The notes under the pieces are model-generated. The model did no database searches, was not told where the DNA came from, and saw only the letters and a list, made by a program, of their open reading frames with translations. DNA of 64,000 bases from Lachnospiraceae bacterium (GTDB lineage: Bacteria > Bacillota_A > Clostridia > Lachnospirales > Lachnospiraceae). Below, one piece after another: positions 60,289-64,000 of this stretch. Position numbers and translations under genes: made by a program. Positions within the stretch are counted from its first letter, which is position 1; each line of letters starts with the position of its first letter. The DNA is taken from NCBI GenBank assembly GCA_021770615.1, contig JAETQR010000022.1, positions 6,770 through 70,769 on the forward strand, given 5' to 3'.

Positions 60289-61688
60289 TACATCACAACC
60301 TTTTTTACCACTTCATCCATATGCATTCCCCGGGATCCTTTGACAAGCACCCAGTCACCGGGCTTTACGATCTGTTTTAGAAACGCTGCCGCCTCATCAT
60401 TATCCATGCACGGCTTCGTCTTTATATCCGATTTTTCCTCTACCTGGCTGCTGATATATCTGGCGCTCTCCCCCACTGTTATGACACAGGAGAGCTTCTT
60501 TCCCTTCCCTGCCTCACTGACGATAAAATCACCGATGCCCCGGTGGAGTTCTTCTGCCTGTGCACCGAGTTCAAGCACATCTCCGAGAACGACGATCTTA
60601 TTTCCTTTTTCACTGTAATCAAACAGCGCATCGATATTGCTGTTGATCGAATCCGGACTGGCATTATATGTATCATCAATGACATGATAACCATGACAAT
60701 CCTTTCTCTCTCCCCTCATTGAAAACGGACGGTATCCTCTAAGCGCCTCTGCCGCCCCGGAAAGTTCCACCCCAAACTGCTCTCCCAATGCCAGTGCGAT
60801 CACTGCATTTTCTACATTATGCTTTCCCATCACAGAAAGTTCCACCACACACTCCTTCTGTCCATGGTAGAGAAACCGCTGTCCCGCCTCTGTTACCTGA
60901 AGATCGGAAGCCGTATATGTACAGCCATCCTCCATGCCATAAAATACAGTTTCACATGAGGAGCCCTCTGTATAAGGAATATTTTCTCCGGAAAGCTTTT
61001 GGAGGTCTCCGTTTCCACATATGTAAAAGCGTCCATCATGGGATGCCCCCACATATTTCACAATATGCCCCTTTTCATAAGTGATCTTTTCACGGCTTCC
61101 CAGATTTCCGATATGAGATACACCGATATTTGTCAGAACCGCTGTCTGCGGCCTTGCGATCTCTACCAGCCTCGCCATCTCCCCCGGCATACTCATCCCC
61201 ATCTCAAAGACAGCAAGCTCCGTATCCTCATCGATATGAAACATCATAAGCGCCACACCGATCTGGCTGTTGAGATTTCCAATCGTTTTTAACACATTAT
61301 ATCTCACCCCGAGGACTGTACTTATCATTTCCTTCGTGGTTGTCTTCCCTACACTTCCCGTCACACCAATGACCGGAATATCAAACTGCTGCCGGTACCA
61401 TGCTGCCAGCTTTTGAAGGGCAGCAAGCGTATCCTCCACGTAAACGCAGGCGCCCGTTTCGGTCACCCTTTGGCAGTCGGACGTAAAGGACGCCGCTGCT
61501 CCTGCAGACATCACATCCGGAATAAACCGGTGAGCGTCCACCCGCTCCCCGATGATCGGCACAAAAAGCGTCCCCGCTCCTGCCTGCCTGGAGTCTGTCA
61601 CGACGTCCGTGACGACAGCATCCTCACTACCACAGAGCAGGCTCCCGCCTGTCGCCTGCAGCACATCTTTTATACGAATTGGAACCAT
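60288..61688 (-). CDS. murF: UDP-N-acetylmuramoyl-tripeptide--D-alanyl-D-alanine ligase
   Basis: A 466-residue Mur ligase that adds D-Ala-D-Ala to the peptidoglycan precursor in the cytosol. The ATP loop is VIGVTGSVGKTTTKEMIS; also seen are FEMGMSMPGEM, MGKHNVENAVIALALG, and DDTYNASPDSINSNI. ATG follows GGGAGG. Its place between dapB and priA brings two peptidoglycan-precursor steps together. Confidence 0.95.
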   Translation of the reverse strand: MVPIRIKDVLQATGGSLLCGSEDAVVTDVVTDSRQAGAGTLFVPIIGERVDAHRFIPDVMSAGAAASFTSDCQRVTETGACVYVEDTLAALQKLAAWYRQQFDIPVIGVTGSVGKTTTKEMISTVLGVRYNVLKTIGNLNSQIGVALMMFHIDEDTELAVFEMGMSMPGEMARLVEIARPQTAVLTNIGVSHIGNLGSREKITYEKGHIVKYVGASHDGRFYICGNGDLQKLSGENIPYTEGSSCETVFYGMEDGCTYTASDLQVTEAGQRFLYHGQKECVVELSVMGKHNVENAVIALALGEQFGVELSGAAEALRGYRPFSMRGERKDCHGYHVIDDTYNASPDSINSNIDALFDYSEKGNKIVVLGDVLELGAQAEELHRGIGDFIVSEAGKGKKLSCVITVGESARYISSQVEEKSDIKTKPCMDNDEAAAFLKQIVKPGDWVLVKGSRGMHMDEVVKKVVM

Positions 61689-61772
61689 GATGTCCTCCCT
61701 TTTATTTTGCTTCCATTATTTCCATCATTTCCGCAGGAGTAACAATGAACTCCCTTCTCTCCTCTACATAGC

Positions 61773-62540
61773 TCATTCCACCCCTGCGATCACATCTGCC
61801 ATCTCAAACCGCCCGGACTTTTTGCCTTTCAAAAACTTGGCGGCAGCCACTGCCCCTTTTCCAAACACCGCTTTACTATACGCGGAATGTGAAAAAGTGA
61901 TCACCTCATCCGTTCCCGCAAAGATCACATCGTGTTCACCGACGATCGTCCCCCCACGCACGGCGCTGATCCCAAGCTCTTTCTGGTCTCTCTTCTGCCT
62001 TCTCTGGGAACGGTCAAATACATATTCATACTGTCCGTCCATCGCCTCATTGACAGAATCAGCCAGCGCCAATGCTGTCCCGGAAGGCGCATCCAGCTTC
62101 TGGTTGTGATGTTTCTCCACGATCTCCACATCAAATCCTTCCGCTGCAAGTACTTTTGCCGCCTCCTGTACCAGATGCAGCAGTGTATTAATGCCAAGAG
62201 ACATATTCGCAGATCTTAAAACCGCAATCTTTTCAGAAGCCTTCTCGATCTTCTCCAGCTGGCTCTCATCATATCCGGTCGTACAAAGCACTGCCGGAAT
62301 CCCTCTCTCTTCACAATATGCAATGATGTCATCCAATATTTTAGGCGTCGAAAAATCGATCAGAACATCCGCCTCGACATCACAATCCTTTACACTTTTA
62401 AATACCGGGTACAGTTTCGTCCCATCATCCACAATGTCGATCCCCGCTACGATCTCTGCCTCTTCATCACGGGCCACGATCTCCGTAATATTTCTTCCCA
62501 TGGCTCCGCCGCATCCACTCATAATAATCCTCGTCATCAT
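61773..62540 (-). CDS. dapB: 4-hydroxy-tetrahydrodipicolinate reductase
   Basis: A 255-residue reductase, second step of the diaminopimelate/lysine branch. It has TRIIMSGCGGAMGRN (nucleotide site), VLIDFSTP, the catalytic EKHHNQKLDAPSGTALALAD and VIFAGTDEVITFSHSA. I use ATG 62540 (GGAAAGG upstream); the long upstream frame reads through a repeat-rich leader. It follows dapA by 104 bases and is presumably under the same lysine riboswitch. Confidence 0.95.
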   Translation of the reverse strand: MMTRIIMSGCGGAMGRNITEIVARDEEAEIVAGIDIVDDGTKLYPVFKSVKDCDVEADVLIDFSTPKILDDIIAYCEERGIPAVLCTTGYDESQLEKIEKASEKIAVLRSANMSLGINTLLHLVQEAAKVLAAEGFDVEIVEKHHNQKLDAPSGTALALADSVNEAMDGQYEYVFDRSQRRQKRDQKELGISAVRGGTIVGEHDVIFAGTDEVITFSHSAYSKAVFGKGAVAAAKFLKGKKSGRFEMADVIAGVE

Positions 62541-62557
62541 TCTGTATATCCTTTCCA

Positions 62558-62579
62558 CGTCTCGTATTTTTCGAGACGT
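62558..62579 (-). promoter_or_regulatory. Hairpin just ahead of the dapB ribosome site
   Basis: ACGTCTCG and CGAGACGT form an 8-bp stem directly before GGAAAGG of dapB. The word GAGACGTTGTCT occurs at 62573 and again at 62596. It may tune dapB translation or mark an RNA processing site. Confidence 0.4.
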
Positions 62580-62644
62580 TGTCTCATTGCCTTTTGAGAC
62601 GTTGTCTTCGTTTTGTTTTTTCACTCTCTCGACCTGATCTGCAC

Positions 62645-63544
62645 TTACGAAAGCTGGATCCCCACTTTCTTCATCTCCTCTGCCAGCCTCGCCGCATTTT
62701 TCTCCTCCATCTCCGTGAGAGGACCACGCAGTGAACCGACTTCCATTCCCATAAGGTTCATCGCCTTTTTCACAGGGATCGGATTCACCTCACAGAAAAG
62801 TGCACCGATCAAATCAAAATATTTCAACTGCATCTCCCTGCTCTTATGAGTATCTCCTTCGATAAAGGAACTTACCATGTCATGGGTCTCCTGCGGAAGA
62901 ATATTGGATAATACAGAGATCACTCCTTTTCCGCCAAGTGACACGACCGGCACAATCTGGTCGTCATTCCCGGAATACAGATCCACCTGCACATGTTCTT
63001 TTTCTGCCAGACTAAGCACCTCTGCAACCTCAGAAATATCTCCCGTCGCATCTTTCACACCGGTAATATTCTTCACGTCACGACAAAGACTGACCACTGT
63101 CTCCGGTGCGATCTTCACGCCGGTCCTTCCCGGAATATTATATAGAAGGATCGGAATCGACACTGCCTCCGCAATCCGGGTAAAATGTGCCTTCAATCCG
63201 TTCTGCGTGCATTTATTGTAGTACGGAGTAACGACAAGAAGCCCGTCCGCTCCCGCCTTTTCAGCCTCTCCTGACAAATAAACTGCTGACTTCGTGCAAT
63301 TCGATCCCGTTCCCGCAATGACCGGGATCCGTTTTTTTGTAACCTCACAGCAGTAGCGGATGCATTCGAGATGTTCCTCATTTGTCAGCGTAGACGCTTC
63401 TCCGGTCGTACCGCAGATAATGATTGCATCCGTGTTGTTTTTGATCTGAAATTCAATGATCTCTTCCAATTTTTCATAATTCACCGATCCATCGGCATTC
63501 ATCGGTGTGATCAATGCCACACCTGCTCCTGTAAATAACGACAT
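62645..63544 (-). CDS. dapA: 4-hydroxy-tetrahydrodipicolinate synthase
   Basis: A 299-residue TIM-barrel enzyme condensing pyruvate with aspartate semialdehyde. Marks are GAGVALITPMNADGSVNY, CGTTGEASTLTNEEH, VVTPYYNKCTQNGL, LYNIPGRTGVKI (with Tyr and Arg) and the Schiff-base Lys in TGVKDATGD. ATG 63544 after GGAGG; a longer upstream frame enters the attenuator. First gene after the lysine riboswitch. Confidence 0.96.
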   Translation of the reverse strand: MSLFTGAGVALITPMNADGSVNYEKLEEIIEFQIKNNTDAIIICGTTGEASTLTNEEHLECIRYCCEVTKKRIPVIAGTGSNCTKSAVYLSGEAEKAGADGLLVVTPYYNKCTQNGLKAHFTRIAEAVSIPILLYNIPGRTGVKIAPETVVSLCRDVKNITGVKDATGDISEVAEVLSLAEKEHVQVDLYSGNDDQIVPVVSLGGKGVISVLSNILPQETHDMVSSFIEGDTHKSREMQLKYFDLIGALFCEVNPIPVKKAMNLMGMEVGSLRGPLTEMEEKNAARLAEEMKKVGIQLS

Positions 63545-63589
63545 AGTAATCCTCCATTCCGATTTTTTGTGCACAAACCCTGGTTTTTT

Positions 63590-63627
63590 CAAAAAGAAAA
63601 GCGGCATTCCCCTTTTGGATATGCCGC
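63590..63627 (-). terminator. Attenuator terminator of the lysine riboswitch
   Basis: On the minus strand GCGGCATATCC, an AAAA loop, GGGGAATGCCGC, then TTTTCTTTTT. It lies between the aptamer and dapA, as expected for lysine-dependent premature termination. Confidence 0.88.
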
Positions 63628-63650
63628 AATAATGATTCAACCGTTATTCT

Positions 63651-63812
63651 GTAGCACTCCATCTAAAAGATGACAGTCATAAGCTTATTCAGCATATGCC
63701 CAGGCAGACAGTCTCAGGAAACTGTCCCCTTCGGCAAACTTTCCTTTCTTCATCCTTCATATATGTAACCTGACACATCCGGAAGAATACTGATAAAGTC
63801 TGCACCTCTACT
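63651..63812 (-). promoter_or_regulatory. Lysine riboswitch (L box)
   Basis: The RNA reads AGAGGTGCAGACTTTATCAG at its 5' end, GAAAGGAAAGTTTGCCGAAG in the core, CTGCCTGGGC, and GGAGTGCTAC at its 3' end, all in the order of the L-box aptamer. The closing stem pairs GTAGAGGTGC-side bases with GAGTGCTAC-side bases. High lysine should favour the terminator and shut off dapA-dapB. Confidence 0.93.
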
Positions 63813-63831
63813 CTTTCTTTACTTATGGTCA

Positions 63832-63860
63832 ATCATAACACTTCTTTTTATACAGGTCAA
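63832..63860 (-). promoter_or_regulatory. Promoter of the lysine riboswitch-dapA-dapB unit
   Basis: TTGACC (63855-63860) and TATGAT (63832-63837) on the minus strand, exactly 17 bases apart; the start falls near 63825, just before the aptamer. Confidence 0.8.
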
Positions 63861-64000
63861 TAGCCTGAAAAAAAAATTTATTTGATTCTAAATTGCAAAA
63901 GTAAATTCTACTGTCTTTTTTCCTGATGGAAGTTACCTCTGCACAGGTTGAATTTAATTCTGCATATATATTATGATGTTCCTGCCCCTGACAGCAGTGG

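Noticed and set aside
1..64000. tRNA, rRNA, CRISPR arrays, complete insertion sequences and replication origins
   Set aside because: I looked for cloverleaf ends, rRNA-like stretches, repeat-spacer arrays and intact transposase genes with terminal repeats and saw none; a covariance search would be needed to be certain.

Overview
The window looks like a chromosomal segment of a Gram-positive Clostridia-type bacterium, most likely Lachnospiraceae. The basis is strong GGAGG ribosome binding sites, frequent TTG/GTG starts, the Firmicutes order priA-def-fmt-rsmB-rlmN-prpC-prkC-rsgA-rpe, an L-box lysine riboswitch, secreted flavodoxins with Big2 domains, and LytTR/GHKL two-component systems. Most genes are on the minus strand. 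No rRNA, tRNA or CRISPR array was seen. All identifications are by reading; no database search was run.

Region 1 (1-8600) is accessory and AT-rich. A probable defence-like operon at the left edge runs small membrane protein, then AbiTii-domain protein, then a nuclease-like protein cut by the window edge. It starts from a consensus promoter overlaid by a CIRCE (HrcA) operator. Next come a Tn554-like transposition remnant (tnpC-like gene plus a truncated tyrosine recombinase) joined to the 3' end of a ParM-like plasmid segregation gene, an XRE regulator, three small element-type genes, an isolated 800-residue protein that reads as HTH + methyltransferase-like + YbaK-type tRNA deacylase domain, and a TRIC-family channel.

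Region 2 (8600-31000) is surface and signalling. Three secreted flavodoxin loci (one truncated, one frameshifted, one fused to a cyclophilin-like domain) precede a solute-binding lipoprotein co-transcribed with an HD-GYP response regulator and two hybrid histidine kinases, one of them carrying a C-terminal DegV domain. Divergent to these is an AgrA/AgrC-like pair, followed by a TetR remnant and a probable type I toxin-antitoxin locus. A 1458-residue secreted repeat protein, a membrane chemoreceptor and a second LytTR/GHKL pair follow. A paired GGCAG-type direct repeat (period 20-21 bp) occurs at three places and may mark a LytTR regulon.

Region 3 (30700-47800) holds a MerR-CMD-DUF4405 redox-type operon, gene fragments shared with the 45.8 kb locus, and a large alpha-galactoside operon: divergent AraC regulator, sugar ABC transporter without its ATPase, GH36 alpha-galactosidase, amylosucrase-like GH13 enzyme, galK, galE, galT and fructokinase. 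Together these could import raffinose-type sugars, cut off galactose, send it through the Leloir pathway, split the remaining sucrose and phosphorylate fructose. A fourth secreted flavodoxin and a ferredoxin-type aldo/keto reductase follow.

Region 4 (47800-64000) is mostly core: a PAS-PAS cytosolic chemoreceptor, rpe, rsgA, prkC, prpC, rlmN, a 136-bp palindrome, rsmB, fmt, def, priA, murF, dapB and dapA. dapA is preceded by a lysine riboswitch with its attenuator and promoter.
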